A DNA stretch of 64,000 nt from the NCBI RefSeq assembly GCF_025643255.1, contig NZ_CP087112.1:2604001-2668000 (forward strand), in the 5' to 3' direction. Source of the stretch: Halomonas sp. 7T. GTDB taxonomy: Bacteria > Pseudomonadota > Gammaproteobacteria > Pseudomonadales > Halomonadaceae. Below are positions 39,843 to 50,280 of the stretch, piece by piece; the stretch's first letter is position 1, and each line of letters opens with the position of its first letter. The position numbers and the translations under genes were made by a program. Below the pieces are notes generated by a model that was not told where the DNA came from, searched no databases, and saw only the letters and a program-made list of their open reading frames with translations.

Positions 39843-40774
39843 GAGCGTTCCTTCACCAGGTCAACGAAGATATCTTCCAGCGAGCTCTGCCGGGTGTGCA
39901 GGTCTTTAAAGCTAATGCCCGCCTGCTCTAGCTGGGTTAACAGGGCAGAGACCCCTCGCCCCTCCTCTTCCTGGCGGCCATCGTAGGTGTACACCAGCTC
40001 ATAGCCGTCGGCGGTTAGGCTAAGCTCCTCTTGGGCCAGCTCGGGCGGCAGCGCTGTCAGCGGGCTGTGTAACTGCAAGGTAAGCTGCTTGCTGCCCAGC
40101 TTTTTCATCAGCGCGGCTTTCTCTTCCACCAGCACGATCTCGCCGCGATTGATGACCCCGATGCGGTCGGCCATCTCTTCGGCTTCTTCAATGTAGTGGG
40201 TGGTAAGAATAATCGTCACACCATCGTCGCGCAGCCCGCGCACCACGCTCCACATATCCCGCCGCAGCTCAACATCCACACCGGCGGTCGGCTCATCCAA
40301 AAACAGAATGCGCGGCTCGTGGGAGAGTGCTTTAGCAATCAGTACCCGCCGCTTCATGCCGCCGGAGAGGGTCATTAGGCGGTTGTGGCGCTTATCCCAA
40401 AGCGAGAGCGACTTGAGCACTTTTTCGATATGAGCGGGATTAGGAGACTTACCAAACAGGCCACGGCTAAAGCTCACCGTGTTCCACACCGTTTCAAACG
40501 CTTCGTTGGTCAGCTCTTGGGGCACCAGGCCGATACGCTCGCGAGCTTGGCGATAGTCGCGCACGCTATCGAAGCCGTCGACGATAACATGGCCTGCCGT
40601 TGGATTGACGAGGCCGCACACCACGCTAATCAGCGTGGTTTTACCCGCCCCGTTTGGGCCGAGTAGCGCAAAAATTTCGCCGCGCTGGATAGTGAGATCC
40701 ACACGGGTCAGTGCCTGAAAGCCACCTTCGTAGGTTTTGTTCAGGCCATCGATGGTGATGATGGGGTCGTTCAA
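39839..40774 (-). CDS. ABC-2 type exporter, ATP-binding subunit
   Basis: A 311-aa ATPase resembling YadG. It has Walker [10 protein letters not shown], signature LSGGMKRR, Walker [13 protein letters not shown] and the H-loop TTHY, followed by a DUF4162-type C-terminal region. A TTG at 40774 is chosen as start because TAAGGAG precedes it by six to seven bases and the first residues then match the family ([14 protein letters not shown]). The frame stays open 28 codons further upstream, across the hairpin cluster 40810-40856, which I regard as non-coding. Confidence 0.88.
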   Translation of the reverse strand: MNDPIITIDGLNKTYEGGFQALTRVDLTIQRGEIFALLGPNGAGKTTLISVVCGLVNPTAGHVIVDGFDSVRDYRQARERIGLVPQELTNEAFETVWNTVSFSRGLFGKSPNPAHIEKVLKSLSLWDKRHNRLMTLSGGMKRRVLIAKALSHEPRILFLDEPTAGVDVELRRDMWSVVRGLRDDGVTIILTTHYIEEAEEMADRIGVINRGEIVLVEEKAALMKKLGSKQLTLQLHSPLTALPPELAQEELSLTADGYELVYTYDGRQEEEGRGVSALLTQLEQAGISFKDLHTRQSSLEDIFVDLVKERS

Positions 40775-40809
40775 GGCGTGCTCCTTACATCGCAGGGCCA
40801 ACGCAGAGC

Positions 40810-40856
40810 TCGCGCAGCGCGATGCCAATGGCACCGCGACATCGCTGTCGCGGTGC
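40810..40856. repeat. Cluster of three adjoining palindromes between ppiC and the ABC operon
   Basis: TCGCGC-A-GCGCGA (40810-40822), TGCCA-A-TGGCA (40823-40833) and a perfect 11-bp stem (40831-40841 with 40846-40856; loop of four). No U-tract follows in either direction, so a standard terminator is unlikely. It looks like a repetitive extragenic palindrome (REP-like) element. Its start overlaps the frame upstream of the ATPase. Confidence 0.55.
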
Positions 40857-40877
40857 ATGACGGCCTTTCAAAGGGTA

Positions 40878-41156
40878 TTAAGTGCGGCTAGTGATTTCGA
40901 GCAGGTGATAACCAAACTGGGTCTGTACCGGCCCGTGAACCTTGTTGAGCTCACCGCTGAAAACGACTTTGTCGAATTCCGGCACCATTTGACCGGGGCC
41001 AAAGCTGCCCAGGTCACCGCCTTGGCGGCCAGAAGGGCAGCTGGAATGCTGCTTGGCCACGTCCGCGAAATCGCGGCCGTTTTCGATCTCTTGTTTCAGT
41101 GCGTTGCACTGCTCTTCACTGCTTACCAAAATATGACGAGCGCTGGCGCGTGACAT
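40878..41156 (-). CDS. ppiC: Parvulin-type peptidyl-prolyl isomerase C
   Basis: A 92-aa stand-alone parvulin domain, same size as E. coli PpiC (93 aa), with ASARHILVSSEEQC, GGDLGSFGPGQMVPEFD and the C-terminal FGYHLLEI motif. It catalyses cis-trans isomerisation of prolyl bonds in the cytosol. CAAGGAG lies upstream of the ATG at 41156. Confidence 0.95.
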   Translation of the reverse strand: MSRASARHILVSSEEQCNALKQEIENGRDFADVAKQHSSCPSGRQGGDLGSFGPGQMVPEFDKVVFSGELNKVHGPVQTQFGYHLLEITSRT

Positions 41157-41205
41157 AACAAACTCCTTGATGAAAAACCCAATACGGCAGGCCAGTTTAT
41201 CACGC

Positions 41206-42339
41206 TCATCGCTCCTCGTGACCCAGAGCGCCGCTGTAACGCAGCGCTTCGCCCACGCTCGCCAGGGCACGCTCATGGGCTTGCACGGCGAGCGGCCCAC
41301 GCGTACAGGCCACGACTACCCACGGGCCGTCTTCGGCGCCTCTCTCTTGGGAGGCAAGAGAGGCGCGGGAGGCAATTCCTGCATCGCAACTGCGTCGATG
41401 CTGCGTGCCCGTTTTGTGCGCAAAGGTGAACTCGCTGCCCATACCTTGTTTCAAACGGCGCTCGCCGGATGTAGTTCGCTGCAGGATCGCCAACAGCGTC
41501 TGGCGCTGCTCGGCATTCACCTCCTCCATGCCGCCGTGATGCAAGCTGGCCAGCAGGTCGCCATAGGCGCGCAGCGTGCCAACATTTTCACCGGTGGCTT
41601 CGTAGGCATCAAAAGCATGGTCGTAGTCGGGCTGCTCGAAGCTATCTTCACTCACTCCCAGCGTGCGGGCCAACGCAGCCGAGCGCTGAGAAGCGCGGTG
41701 TTGGCGCAGGGCCATAAAATCTAATCCGCTTAGTTGGCGTGCTTCTGGATGCAATTGGCCATAAACGCCTTGGCGCACGCCCACCAGCTTACTGATGGTG
41801 CCTAGATCCTCTGGCCGGCCGTTACTCGCCGCGACCATACGCTGGGCGCGGGCGTTCACCGCATCCAAGCCGACGCGGTCAATCAACATATCGGTGGCGG
41901 TGTTGTCGCTGACGGTGAGCATTTGCTCAAGCAAATAACGAATCGAGATGGGCGTTCCAGGGTCGTGCCAGTTAACGGGCCCTGCGCCATCAACAAAATC
42001 GCTGCGGGCTAGCGTGAGGCGATCATCCAACGAGAGCCTGCCAGCCTGGCGCTCGGCCAGCACCTGAGCCGCCACGGGCACTTTAATAAGCGATGCCAAA
42101 TACCAGGGGGCATCTGCCTGCCAGGCGTACGCTTCGCCGGTTGAAAGGTTCTGTACATAAACGCCTAATGCGCCGCCAAACACCTCTTCAATAGCGCGCA
42201 TACGGGCGTCTAAATCGCCTTGCCAGGTGCTCTGTTTGTCGACCTCGTAGTACCAGTTCGTTTGTGCCAATACCCCTGCGCTGGCGGGCAGTAAAGCGCA
42301 CAGCAGCGCTCCGGCTAGCCAGCGTTTAAAATGTCGCAC
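41206..42339 (-). CDS. Class A beta-lactamase-related serine hydrolase
   Basis: A 377-aa protein with a signal peptide (about residues 1-25, ending near VLA-Q). It has SLIK (S-x-x-K), SDNTATDM (SDN motif) and KTGT in the order of class A enzymes. The stretch between SDN and KTG is longer than in classic beta-lactamases, and I could not identify an unambiguous Glu166 (omega loop). It may therefore be a peptidase or amidase-like relative and not a resistance enzyme. An imperfect inverted repeat (41336-41366) falls within its C-terminal coding region. Confidence 0.8.
   Translation of the reverse strand: MRHFKRWLAGALLCALLPASAGVLAQTNWYYEVDKQSTWQGDLDARMRAIEEVFGGALGVYVQNLSTGEAYAWQADAPWYLASLIKVPVAAQVLAERQAGRLSLDDRLTLARSDFVDGAGPVNWHDPGTPISIRYLLEQMLTVSDNTATDMLIDRVGLDAVNARAQRMVAASNGRPEDLGTISKLVGVRQGVYGQLHPEARQLSGLDFMALRQHRASQRSAALARTLGVSEDSFEQPDYDHAFDAYEATGENVGTLRAYGDLLASLHHGGMEEVNAEQRQTLLAILQRTTSGERRLKQGMGSEFTFAHKTGTQHRRSCDAGIASRASLASQERGAEDGPWVVVACTRGPLAVQAHERALASVGEALRYSGALGHEER
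41336..41366. repeat. Inverted repeat inside the hydrolase gene
   Basis: GCGCCTCTCTCTTG and CAAGAGAGGCGC form a 12-bp stem with a two-base bulge and five-base loop. It encodes the SRASLASQERG stretch just after the KTG box, a segment not expected in the family, so it may be an inserted palindrome that stayed in frame. Confidence 0.45.
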
Positions 42340-42368
42340 TCTTACCTCCTACGGATACTTATGAGGGG

Positions 42369-43475
42369 TTATTTGTAACGGGCGATCCAGCGGGTGAGCC
42401 AAATCCACAGGGCAGCCCCCAGAATTAACAGGCCTCCCACGCCAAGCGCCTGTGGATAGGTGTACATGCCCTCGCCTTCCAGCAGAAACCGCAGCACCAG
42501 AAAAATCATCACAATGTGGAAAATAAACGCTTTAAGCGCGTCACTACCCACCATGGTTAATGGCCGTAGCGCCTTAGCTGCAACGGCCCCACCGGCCAGC
42601 GTAGCCCCTAGAATCACTAGCGCTCCACCCACGCTGAACAGCGTGAATTTAAGCCCAGGCGGGTGTTTGCCATCGTTATTCGCCACCGCCAACATGGCGG
42701 CGGAAACATCGCCTTCGGCAAAGGCCAAGCCGTAGAACGCGGCCACCATCACGGCCCCAGCCCCCACCAGCGTTAGCACCAGCTTGCGTCTTAGTGCTGT
42801 ATCAAAGTAGCAACGTAGCAAGGCTTCACCGATCAATAAGCCCGCCAAAATCAGCGGCGCTCGGCTAAGCTGGCCCCAGGTATAGTGATCCTCATGATCC
42901 ACCAGCAGCGCTTTTAATGTGTCGTTACCGCCAAAGCTCAACCCCTGCAGCCAAGCGGAGAGCGCGGTTAAACCGATAATAAGCCCACACCGCCCCCAGA
43001 GAGGCGTTCGCGCCCATAGTGGCAGTATCAACGGCACCCACAGCAGAGCAATGGCGTAAAAACCGAGAATTTCTACCCAAATCGCAAAGCGCTGATAGAG
43101 CAGCGCATCGACAATATCGCCAGGAGCGTAATACGGCAGCATCTCGACAATGGTCAGCGCTTTGTACCAGAACCATACCTCAATCGCGCGTACCCATAGT
43201 TTTAGCCGCCGCTTTGGCCATGCGTCCGTGTGGGTAGAGGCTAAAAATGCCACGGCCAGCGCAATACCGAAGACTAAAATAAACAAAGAAGAGGAGAACT
43301 TGGTCAAAAAGTGGACGGGCACCATCCCCCAATCGGGCACATTGCGTATACCAATCAGTCCACTCACCGTATGGCTGATAATCATCAGACCAATGGCGAT
43401 GCCACGGGCGAGATCAATCGCTTCAATGCGCCCTTCCGCTTTAGGAAGTTTGGGCACTTCCTTCCAATTGAACAT
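42369..43475 (-). CDS. Membrane acyltransferase-like protein (DUF1624/HGSNAT-like)
   Basis: A 368-aa polytopic inner-membrane protein with about ten hydrophobic segments. The N-terminal EAIDLARGIAIGLMIISHTV resembles the start of heparan-alpha-glucosaminide N-acetyltransferase-like (DUF1624) and acyltransferase-3 families, which transfer acyl groups to envelope or sugar substrates. The substrate is unknown. It is separated from pnp by a symmetric hairpin (43563-43591). Confidence 0.68.
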   Translation of the reverse strand: MFNWKEVPKLPKAEGRIEAIDLARGIAIGLMIISHTVSGLIGIRNVPDWGMVPVHFLTKFSSSLFILVFGIALAVAFLASTHTDAWPKRRLKLWVRAIEVWFWYKALTIVEMLPYYAPGDIVDALLYQRFAIWVEILGFYAIALLWVPLILPLWARTPLWGRCGLIIGLTALSAWLQGLSFGGNDTLKALLVDHEDHYTWGQLSRAPLILAGLLIGEALLRCYFDTALRRKLVLTLVGAGAVMVAAFYGLAFAEGDVSAAMLAVANNDGKHPPGLKFTLFSVGGALVILGATLAGGAVAAKALRPLTMVGSDALKAFIFHIVMIFLVLRFLLEGEGMYTYPQALGVGGLLILGAALWIWLTRWIARYK

Positions 43476-43552
43476 GCGAACGTCCTTGTGGCTGAGCTAT
43501 TTAACGAGCCCTGGTGGCCGTATCATAACCATAGACGAAACCTTAACGGCAC

Positions 43553-43591
43553 AAAAACAAATCGCCCCCAAAGCCTAGGGCTAAGGGGGCG
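43553..43591 (-). terminator. Terminator after pnp (symmetric two-level hairpin)
   Basis: CGCCCCC-AA-AGCC (43563-43575) pairs with GGCT-AA-GGGGGCG (43579-43591) with a three-base loop. On the minus strand ATTTGTTTTTG follows, giving a split U-tract. It lies 50 bp after the pnp stop codon. Confidence 0.75.
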
Positions 43592-43641
43592 GCAGTATGC
43601 CACTTACCAGCAACATACTTAACGAGCCAACGTTACCGGTG

Positions 43642-45786
43642 TTACTCGGTGACTTCCTCGTCGGCAGCGGCAAACGCCGCTTTCTCTTCTTCGGTGATCT
43701 CTTTAATCGAGAGCTTCACGCGGTTGCGGTTGTCAATATCCAGCACTTTAACGATCACATCGTCGCCTTCGTTTAGGAAGTCGCGAACGTTGTTAACGCG
43801 CTCAGCCACAATTTGCGAGATATGCACCAAGCCATCGGTACCCGGCATGATGTTCACAAAGGCGCCGAAGTCAGCGATGCGAACCACTTTGCCGTTGTAC
43901 AGCTTGCCAATTTCCGCTTCTGCAGTAATCGCCAGCACGGTATCAATGGCGCGTTTCGCGGCGGCTTTGTCTTCCGCGTAGATGCGCACAGTGCCGTCAT
44001 CGTCCAGGTCGATAGAGGCACCGGTGTCTTCGCAAATTTTACGAATGGTGGCGCCGCCCTTACCGATAACATCGCGGATTTTATCCGGAGCAATCTTGAT
44101 AGTGGCCATGGAAGGGGCATTTTCCGATACATCGGTGCGGCTCTGGCTAATCACGGCGTTCATCTGTGCAAGAATGCTGATGCGCGCTTCATGCGCCTGC
44201 TGCAGAGCCTTCTCCATGATCTCTTCGTTGATGCCTTCGATTTTGATGTCCATCTGCAGAGCAGTCACGCCCTCTTCAGAACCGGCTACTTTGAAGTCCA
44301 TGTCGCCCAGGTGGTCTTCGTCACCGAGGATATCGGTGAGTACCGCGTAGCCGTCTTCATCTTTGACTAGGCCCATGGCAATACCCGCCACCGGCGCTTT
44401 CAGCGGCACACCAGCGTCCATCAGCGCAAGCGAGGAGCCACACACCGACGCCATGGAGCTTGAGCCGTTGGATTCGGTAATTTCCGACACCACGCGAATG
44501 GTGTAGGGGAAAGCGTCTTCCGATGGCAGCATGGCTTGCACGCCACGGCGCGCTAAACGGCCGTGACCGATTTCACGACGCTTCGGGCCACCCATAAAGC
44601 CTGCTTCACCGACGCAGTAAGGGGGGAAGTTGTAGTGCAGCATAAAGCGATCTTTACGCTCACCTTCCAGCGACTCGATCAGCTGTGAGTCGCGCAGTGT
44701 ACCCAGAGTAGCAATCGCAATGGCCTGGGTTTCACCACGGGTAAAGACAGCTGAACCGTGGGTCTTGGGCAGTACGCCCACTTCGATATCCAGCGGACGC
44801 ACCGTAGCGTTGTCACGGCCGTCGATGCGCGGCTCGCCTTTAACAACGCGCGAGCGTACAACGCGCTTTTCAAGGCCCGCAAAGGCACCTTTCACGTCAT
44901 CTTTGCTGAATTTGCCTTCTGTTTCTTCGCCTTCCACCGCCGCAAGCTGCTCAACGGCTTCGTCTTTCAGTGCAGAAAGCGCATCTTGGCGCGCCATTTT
45001 GTCGGTAATGCGGTACGCATCGCCTACTTTGGCTTCAAAGGCGTCGGCCATGGCGGTTTTCAGCGCCACGTTTTCGGCCGGAGCCTGCCACTCCCAGCGC
45101 GGTTTGCCTGCTTCGGCAACCAGCTCTTTAATGGCACTCACCGCGACCTGCATTTCCTGATGGCCAAAGAGGACGGCCCCTAGCATTTCGTCTTCGAGCA
45201 GTTCTTGCGCTTCAGACTCCACCATGAGTACGGCATTTTCGGTACCGGCAACCACCATATCCAGTTCGGAGGTGGTCAGTTCTTCAACGGTGGGATTCAG
45301 GAAGTAGCCCTGCTCTTCGTTGAAGCCAACGCGAGCTGCGCCAATCGGGCCATTGAACGGCACACCCGCAATCCCCAGCGCAGCAGAGGTGCCCAGCAGG
45401 GCTGCGATATCTGGGTCGTGATTACGGTCGGTCGAGAGAACGGTACAGATCACCTGTACTTCGTTCATAAACCCTTTGGGAAACAGCGGGCGGATCGGGC
45501 GATCGATCAGGCGCGAGGTAAGGGTCTCTTTCTCAGTCGGGCGACCTTCACGCTTGAAGAAGCCACCGGGGATTTTACCGACGGCATAGGTTTTCTCTTG
45601 GTAGTGCACCGAGAGCGGGAAGAAGGGTTGGTTTGGATTGGCTTCTTTCTTCGCCACCACCGTACACAGTACGACGGTTTCATCCATGGTCACCATCACG
45701 GCGCCTGTGGCCTGGCGGGCAATGCGGCCAGTTTCTAGGGTGACGGTGCTACGACCGTATTGAAACGTTTTTTTTACCGGATTCAC
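43642..45786 (-). CDS. pnp: Polynucleotide phosphorylase
   Basis: 3'-to-5' phosphorolytic exoribonuclease, part of the RNA degradosome. The product is 714 aa from the GTG at 45786. It has two RNase PH domains (first about 10-210, second about 325-545, with [17 protein letters not shown] and [20 protein letters not shown]), a KH domain ([15 protein letters not shown], about 560) and a C-terminal S1 domain ([18 protein letters not shown], about 630). AAAGGAAG five bases upstream supports the GTG; the frame extends six codons to an ATG at 45804. It follows rpsO after a terminator, as in E. coli, where read-through and RNase III processing regulate it. Confidence 0.97.
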   Translation of the reverse strand: MNPVKKTFQYGRSTVTLETGRIARQATGAVMVTMDETVVLCTVVAKKEANPNQPFFPLSVHYQEKTYAVGKIPGGFFKREGRPTEKETLTSRLIDRPIRPLFPKGFMNEVQVICTVLSTDRNHDPDIAALLGTSAALGIAGVPFNGPIGAARVGFNEEQGYFLNPTVEELTTSELDMVVAGTENAVLMVESEAQELLEDEMLGAVLFGHQEMQVAVSAIKELVAEAGKPRWEWQAPAENVALKTAMADAFEAKVGDAYRITDKMARQDALSALKDEAVEQLAAVEGEETEGKFSKDDVKGAFAGLEKRVVRSRVVKGEPRIDGRDNATVRPLDIEVGVLPKTHGSAVFTRGETQAIAIATLGTLRDSQLIESLEGERKDRFMLHYNFPPYCVGEAGFMGGPKRREIGHGRLARRGVQAMLPSEDAFPYTIRVVSEITESNGSSSMASVCGSSLALMDAGVPLKAPVAGIAMGLVKDEDGYAVLTDILGDEDHLGDMDFKVAGSEEGVTALQMDIKIEGINEEIMEKALQQAHEARISILAQMNAVISQSRTDVSENAPSMATIKIAPDKIRDVIGKGGATIRKICEDTGASIDLDDDGTVRIYAEDKAAAKRAIDTVLAITAEAEIGKLYNGKVVRIADFGAFVNIMPGTDGLVHISQIVAERVNNVRDFLNEGDDVIVKVLDIDNRNRVKLSIKEITEEEKAAFAAADEEVTE

Positions 45787-45886
45787 GGCGACTTCCTTTA
45801 ACATTAATATCTACTTGTCTTTTCGCTTGGGTCGTTTTGACTCGCCACCATTCTAGGCGCTGTGGCGCCGTAGGGCTACCACAAAC

Positions 45887-45922
45887 AAAAAAACGGGCAG
45901 CCCTTGTGGGCTGCCCGTTTTT
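45887..45922 (-). terminator. Terminator between rpsO and pnp
   Basis: CGGGCAGCCC-TTGT-GGGCTGCCCG with T-runs at both ends. It is 18 bp past the rpsO stop. In the minus orientation seven Ts follow. Confidence 0.9.
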
Positions 45923-45940
45923 GATCGTTGCCGCTAGTAC

Positions 45941-46210
45941 TTAGCGACGCAGACCTAAACGCTGAATCAGAGACTGATAGCGTTCAAAATCTTTACGCTT
46001 CAGGTAATCCAGCAGTTTACGGCGCTGGTTTACCATGCGGATCAGACCACGACGAGAGTGGTGATCCTGCTTGTTGGTTTTGAAGTGGTCCTGCAGGCCG
46101 TTAATGTTGGCGCTCAGCAGTGCAACCTGAACTTCAGGGGAACCGGTGTCGTTGTCGCCGCGGCCGTATTCGTTGACGATCTCGGCCTTCTTCTCAGCGG
46201 TTAATGCCAT
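45941..46210 (-). CDS. rpsO: 30S ribosomal protein S15
   Basis: Binds the central domain of 16S rRNA early in small-subunit assembly. The 89-aa length is canonical, with [14 protein letters not shown] and the conserved [22 protein letters not shown] region (residues 46-67). A GGAGAGACAG ribosome binding site precedes the ATG. rpsO-pnp order is that of E. coli. Confidence 0.98.
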   Translation of the reverse strand: MALTAEKKAEIVNEYGRGDNDTGSPEVQVALLSANINGLQDHFKTNKQDHHSRRGLIRMVNQRRKLLDYLKRKDFERYQSLIQRLGLRR

Positions 46211-46289
46211 CTGTCTCTCCAGTAAGCAATATGCCTAACAATGAATGGGGTGAGACCACGCATATTTGCAGTCTCAGGCTACTCTTTTT

Positions 46290-46317
46290 CTACTAGCGAT
46301 CTTTTAATTGCTAGTAG
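46290..46317. other. Perfect 8-bp inverted repeat in the truB-rpsO gap
   Basis: CTACTAGC (46290-46297) and GCTAGTAG (46310-46317) are separated by 12 bases. It sits 80 bp before the rpsO start. There is no T-run in the minus direction, so I do not call it a terminator; it could be an rpsO leader structure or operator. Confidence 0.5.
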
Positions 46318-46355
46318 CTATTTTCGCGCAAACGGCTGCATCCTTGCAACGCTGG

Positions 46356-47276
46356 TTACGAGATAGCGACCGTACTTAACAGTCGCTTGGGTGCCACTTC
46401 CTGGGCACTTTTTACAACGCCAAGGCCGATAAACGTCTCGGCGTAATAAAGTCTTGCTAGCGCATCGGGCGCAAGCGCTTCGATGGCTAAGGTGGCTGAC
46501 TGGCCGTGAGCAAGGCAGCCGTAGCCGGTTTCGTCTACGCTTAGCGACGGCAGATGGTCAACCAGTACATCCACAGGCATTAGCTCTGCCTCGCGGTTGG
46601 CTTGGGTTTCCAAGGCCTCTAATGCTTCCAGCGTCCACATTGCATCACTGGTAAAAGGCCCCGTTTTGAGCCTTCTTAGCTGGCTAATATGGGCGCCGCA
46701 GCCCAGAGCTTGGCCAATATCTTCAGCCAAGGTGCGGATATACGTGCCTTTGCTACAGCTGACTTCCAGCTCGAAGGCGGTGCCCTCAACCTGAAGCAGC
46801 CGCGCATCATACACGCTTACCCGCCGCGCTGCACGCTCTACGTGCTTGCCCTCACGAGCGAGTTCATAGAGCTTTTTGCCTTGATGCTTGAGCGCCGAGT
46901 ACATCGGCGGAACCTGCTCAATCTCGCCACGAAAGCGCGTTAAAACAGACTCGATGTCTGCCGGCGTGAGACTTGGCACCTCACGACGTTCAATAACGTT
47001 ACCTTCTGCATCGCCGGTGTCAGTGATCACGCCCAACTCTACACGGGTGCGATACATCTTGTCGGCTTCCAACAGGTGCGCGGAAAACTTGGTGGCTTCC
47101 CCTAGGCAAATGGGCAGCAAGCCCGTTGCCATGGGGTCCAGCGTCCCGGTATGCCCCGCTTTTTGCGCCTCAAACAGACGACGCACGCGCTGTAGCGCGT
47201 GGTTACTGGAAACGCCTTTCGGCTTATCCAGCAGCAGCACGCCATTAACCGGTAATCCGCGACGGCGACGAGCCAT
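46356..47276 (-). CDS. truB: tRNA pseudouridine(55) synthase
   Basis: Makes the universal pseudouridine 55 in the tRNA T-loop. The 306-aa protein has LLLDKPKGVSSNHALQRVRRL, GHTGTLDPMATGLLPICLG with the catalytic Asp in GTLDP (about residue 44), and KGTYIRTLAEDIG, followed by a PUA-like C-terminal region. The ATG overlaps the rbfA stop by one base. Confidence 0.97.
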   Translation of the reverse strand: MARRRRGLPVNGVLLLDKPKGVSSNHALQRVRRLFEAQKAGHTGTLDPMATGLLPICLGEATKFSAHLLEADKMYRTRVELGVITDTGDAEGNVIERREVPSLTPADIESVLTRFRGEIEQVPPMYSALKHQGKKLYELAREGKHVERAARRVSVYDARLLQVEGTAFELEVSCSKGTYIRTLAEDIGQALGCGAHISQLRRLKTGPFTSDAMWTLEALEALETQANREAELMPVDVLVDHLPSLSVDETGYGCLAHGQSATLAIEALAPDALARLYYAETFIGLGVVKSAQEVAPKRLLSTVAIS

Positions 47277-47692
47277 TAGCGCGTCTCCTCACCGTTTTCG
47301 TTGTCGCTACTCTCTTCATCATCCTGTTGACGAGCACGGTCAGTGGAGACCGCTTCCTCAATCAGCGAGGAGAGGTGCTGACCACGCACCACGCTTTCAT
47401 CGTAATGAAAGCGCAGTTCAGGCACGTGACGCAGCTTGATACGCTTGGCAATTTGGCTGCGTAAAAAACCAGCGGCACGTTTCAGCACCTGCAGGTTCTC
47501 TTTGATACGCGCGGGGTCTTGTTCACCCAGTAGGGTGACATAGATATCGGCGTAACCCAGGTCACGGCTAACGGTGGCACCGCTAACCGTAATCATGCCT
47601 AAACGCGGGTCTTTCACTTCGCGTTGAATAAGTACCGCCAGCTCCTTTTGGAGCTGGTCGGCTACTCGGTCGGTACGCTTAAATTCGCGCAT
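47276..47692 (-). CDS. rbfA: 30S ribosome-binding factor A
   Basis: Late-stage maturation factor for 16S rRNA and a cold-adaptation protein. The 138-aa product has a KH-like fold with DPRLGMITVSGATVSRDLGYADIYV (split) and the RHVPELRFHYDES motif, plus an acidic C-terminal tail (about 110-138). It lies between infB and truB, the standard order. Confidence 0.96.
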   Translation of the reverse strand: MREFKRTDRVADQLQKELAVLIQREVKDPRLGMITVSGATVSRDLGYADIYVTLLGEQDPARIKENLQVLKRAAGFLRSQIAKRIKLRHVPELRFHYDESVVRGQHLSSLIEEAVSTDRARQQDDEESSDNENGEETR

Positions 47693-47709
47693 GGTTGCTC
47701 CTCGCGGCC

Positions 47710-50253
47710 TTAGAGGCTGCGCTCGACCTTCACTTGGTCAAAGACTTCAATCTTGTCGCCGACCTGGACATCATTGTAGTTCTTCACGCCGATGCCACAC
47801 TCCATACCGTTGCGCACTTCCTGCACATCGTCTTTGAAGCGGCGCAGCGATTCGAGCTCGCCTTCGTAGATAACAACATCATCACGCAGTACGCGAATCT
47901 TCTTATTACGATGCACGCTGCCTTCGATGACCATACAACCAGCGATGGCACCAATCTTCGGCGCGCGGAAGACGTCACGCACTTCGGCCACACCAACGAT
48001 CTCTTCTTTCCACTCAGGTGCGAGCATACCGCTCATCGCCTGCTTAACTTCGTCGATCAGTTGGTAGATAACGCTGTAGTAGCGCAGATCCAGGCCTTCA
48101 CGCTCAATGATCTCACGGGCCGCGGCGTCTGCACGGACGTTGAAACCAACCACGATGGCTTCAGACGCTAGCGCCAAGTTGGCATCGGTACCGGTGATAC
48201 CACCGACACCCGAGGAGACCACGGCCACTTCAACTTCACCGGTAGAGAGCTCTTCCAGGGCGCCTTTGATGGCTTCCAGCGAGCCTTGAACGTCAGCTTT
48301 GAGGACGATGTTGACCTTCGCCACTTCGTCTTGGCCCATCTGGCTGAACATGTTCTCCAGCTTGGCTTTCTGCTGACGCGCCAGGCGCACTTCGCGGTAT
48401 TTACCCTGACGGAAGTTAGCCACTTCGCGGGCTTTCTTCTCGTCGGCAACCACCATGAAGTCATCACCGGCATCCGGCGTTCCGCCTAAGCCTTGAATCT
48501 CGACAGGCATCGCCGGGCCAGCCGAATCAACTTGCTGGGCAAGTTCGTTGGTTAGCGCACGAACACGACCGTAGTGCAGACCCGCGAGAACAATATCGCC
48601 TTTTTTCAGCGTGCCGTTCTGAACCAGTACGGTAGCCACAGGACCGCGGCCCTTATCCAACCGTGATTCGACGACCACACCTTTACCAGGCGCTTCGGGC
48701 ACGGCTTTAAGTTCGAGCACTTCGGAGGCCAGCTGAACCGCTTCCAGCAACTCTTCCATGCCTTCACCGGTCTTCGCTGACACATGAACAAACTGCGTGT
48801 CACCGCCCCACTCTTCTGAAATCACGCCGTGTTGCGAGAGTTCATTACGAATGCGGTCAAAGTCGGCACCGGTCTTATCGATCTTATTCACCGCGACCAC
48901 CATGGGTACTTCAGCGGCCTTGGAGTGCTCGATCGCTTCAATGGTCTGAGGCATCACGCCGTCATCGGCGGCTACGACCAGGATAACGACGTCGGTTGCC
49001 TTGGCACCACGGGCACGCATGGCGGTAAACGCCGCGTGGCCTGGGGTATCCAGGAAGGTAACGCCGCCGTGCTCATCCTCAACGTGGTAAGCACCGATGT
49101 GCTGGGTAATACCGCCAGCTTCGCCAGTAGCTACTTTCGCTTTACGGATGTAGTCCAGCAGCGAGGTTTTACCGTGGTCAACGTGACCCATAACGGTCAC
49201 AACCGGCGAGCGGGTGATCTCTTCGCCTTCGTAGGAGATGCCTTCCAGCATTTCCGTTTCCAGCGCGTCATCTTTTACCAGCTTCGCCTTGTGACCCATT
49301 TCTTCCACAACGATAGCCGCTGTATCTTGGTCAATCGTCTGGTTGATGGTTACCGCTGCGCCCATGTTGAACATGGCTTTAATAACTTCATTCGCCTTGA
49401 TCGACATTTTGTCAGCCAGCTCAGCAACGCTGATTGACTCAGGGATCGAGACTTCACGCACGATGGGCTGGGTCGGCTTTTGGAAAGCGTGCTTGCCATT
49501 GCCGCTTTGGTTGCCACCACGGCGACCGCCGCGACGCTGTTCGGCACGTTTTACCTTCTTACCGCCACCGCCACGTTTACGCTCTTCGCGATCACCACGA
49601 TCGTCTTCATCGTCACGACCTTTCTTCTTCGCAGCCGCTTTTTTAGGCGGTGCGGTACGACGGTCGGTACGGCCTTCTTTCGGCGGCGCCGGGGGCATAT
49701 CGTCACCGGACGGCGTGTCGTCGATTTGCAGCTCAGGTACGGGAATCTTCGGCGTTTCTGCTGCTTTTGTCTTGGCTTTTTCTTCCGCTTCTTTACGTGC
49801 GGCGTCTTCGGCGGCCTTGGCTTTAGCAGTAGCGGCTTTCTCTTCCGCCTCACGGGCATCACGGGCTTTACGCTCGGCTTCCGCTTCCGCCATATCACCT
49901 ACCAGTTGGCGCGGGCCAGAGTGCTTAGGCTCAGCAGCTTTCGGCTTCTCACTTTCAGCGCTTTTAACGTAGGTTTTTTTCTTACGTACCTGCACTTCAA
50001 TAGTTTTGCCGCGCTCGCCCGTTTTAATACGGCTGCGGGTTTTACGGGTCAGCGTAATGCGGTTTTTGCCTGCATCCGTTTCACTGCCACCGTGGCTTTT
50101 CTTCAGAAAGCTAAGCAGCTTTTGCTTATCTTCTTCTGACACCGCATCGCCCTCTGAGGCGTGCTGCAAGCCAGCTTCTTTCATCTGTTCCAATAGGCGG
50201 GGCACATCACGGCCCACCTTTACTGCAAAATCTTTAACTGTCATATCTGACAT
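47710..50253 (-). CDS. infB: Translation initiation factor IF-2
   Basis: GTPase that places initiator fMet-tRNA on the 30S P site and promotes 50S joining. The 847-aa protein has an N-terminal IF2_N domain ([21 protein letters not shown], 4-24), a long charged, Ala/Glu/Lys-rich linker (about 110-260), a second IF2_N domain, the G domain with GHVDHGKTS (about 354), DTPGH and NKID, and C-terminal beta-barrel domains. The residue-4 Met is an alternative start. Confidence 0.97.
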   Translation of the reverse strand: MSDMTVKDFAVKVGRDVPRLLEQMKEAGLQHASEGDAVSEEDKQKLLSFLKKSHGGSETDAGKNRITLTRKTRSRIKTGERGKTIEVQVRKKKTYVKSAESEKPKAAEPKHSGPRQLVGDMAEAEAERKARDAREAEEKAATAKAKAAEDAARKEAEEKAKTKAAETPKIPVPELQIDDTPSGDDMPPAPPKEGRTDRRTAPPKKAAAKKKGRDDEDDRGDREERKRGGGGKKVKRAEQRRGGRRGGNQSGNGKHAFQKPTQPIVREVSIPESISVAELADKMSIKANEVIKAMFNMGAAVTINQTIDQDTAAIVVEEMGHKAKLVKDDALETEMLEGISYEGEEITRSPVVTVMGHVDHGKTSLLDYIRKAKVATGEAGGITQHIGAYHVEDEHGGVTFLDTPGHAAFTAMRARGAKATDVVILVVAADDGVMPQTIEAIEHSKAAEVPMVVAVNKIDKTGADFDRIRNELSQHGVISEEWGGDTQFVHVSAKTGEGMEELLEAVQLASEVLELKAVPEAPGKGVVVESRLDKGRGPVATVLVQNGTLKKGDIVLAGLHYGRVRALTNELAQQVDSAGPAMPVEIQGLGGTPDAGDDFMVVADEKKAREVANFRQGKYREVRLARQQKAKLENMFSQMGQDEVAKVNIVLKADVQGSLEAIKGALEELSTGEVEVAVVSSGVGGITGTDANLALASEAIVVGFNVRADAAAREIIEREGLDLRYYSVIYQLIDEVKQAMSGMLAPEWKEEIVGVAEVRDVFRAPKIGAIAGCMVIEGSVHRNKKIRVLRDDVVIYEGELESLRRFKDDVQEVRNGMECGIGVKNYNDVQVGDKIEVFDQVKVERSL

Positions 50254-50280
50254 AGTGACCCTCCTAAACCCGTGACCTGT

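Noticed and set aside
35299..42339. Antibiotic resistance role for the two beta-lactamase-fold hydrolases
   Set aside because: One lacks the KTG box, the other lacks a clear Glu166, so a resistance function cannot be supported.
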